Positions 5,874-5,874 of a stretch of DNA of 5,874 nt are shown here, one piece after another. The translations under genes were made by a program, and so were the position numbers. How positions within the stretch are numbered: position 1 is the stretch's first letter; every line of letters starts with the position of its first letter. The DNA is taken from NCBI GenBank assembly GCA_944323095.1, contig CALURE010000101.1, positions 1 to 5,874 of the forward strand. The letters run 5' to 3'. The notes beneath the pieces are model-generated. The model was not told where the DNA came from and did no database searches. It was given only the letters and a program-made list of their open reading frames with translations. This DNA comes from Candidatus Gastranaerophilales bacterium. Lineage in GTDB: Bacteria > Cyanobacteriota > Vampirovibrionia > Gastranaerophilales > Gastranaerophilaceae.

Positions 5874-5874
5874 C

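Overview
The window is one tightly packed, AT-rich stretch in which every supported gene lies on the minus strand, so transcription runs from high to low coordinates. Neighbouring genes abut or overlap throughout (8, 25, 1, 7, 4, 17 and 0 nt at the successive junctions), which is what a single operon looks like. No promoter, terminator, RNA gene, IS element or CRISPR array is visible, and no gap exceeds a few bases. Both ends cut through the operon. The low GC, good AGGAG-type ribosome-binding sites and pseudaminic acid genes fit a low-GC, probably host-associated or anaerobic bacterium. I cannot place it to phylum from sequence alone.

Gene order in the direction of transcription: pseF (CMP-pseudaminic acid synthetase) -> TIM-barrel sugar isomerase/epimerase-like protein -> class I SAM methyltransferase -> acyl carrier protein -> VOC (glyoxalase / methylmalonyl-CoA epimerase-like) protein -> FkbH-like HAD-IIIC protein -> pseH (N-acetyltransferase) -> pseI (pseudaminic acid synthase, cut by the left edge). 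Three genes of the pseudaminic acid (Pse) pathway therefore bracket a five-gene insert. Its methyltransferase, ACP and FkbH members recall the FkbG/FkbJ/FkbH set that makes O-methylated glyceryl-type units on an ACP in polyketide pathways. The working inference is that this operon makes CMP-Pse and an ACP-bound, possibly O-methylated, glyceryl-like group that decorates it.

The most striking feature is a run of 11 G (minus strand; C at 3154-3164) inside the VOC gene. As given, the run puts the gene out of frame and gives a 65-residue truncated product. With 10 (or 7, or 13) G the two halves join into a 129-residue VOC protein whose four predicted metal ligands (H6, E54, H77, E125) are split two and two across the tract. 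This is the signature of a phase-variable contingency locus, here in the OFF state, although a homopolymer sequencing error must be excluded. A good Shine-Dalgarno and ATG just behind the premature stop could restart translation and keep the downstream FkbH gene, whose ATG overlaps the VOC stop (ATGA), translated.
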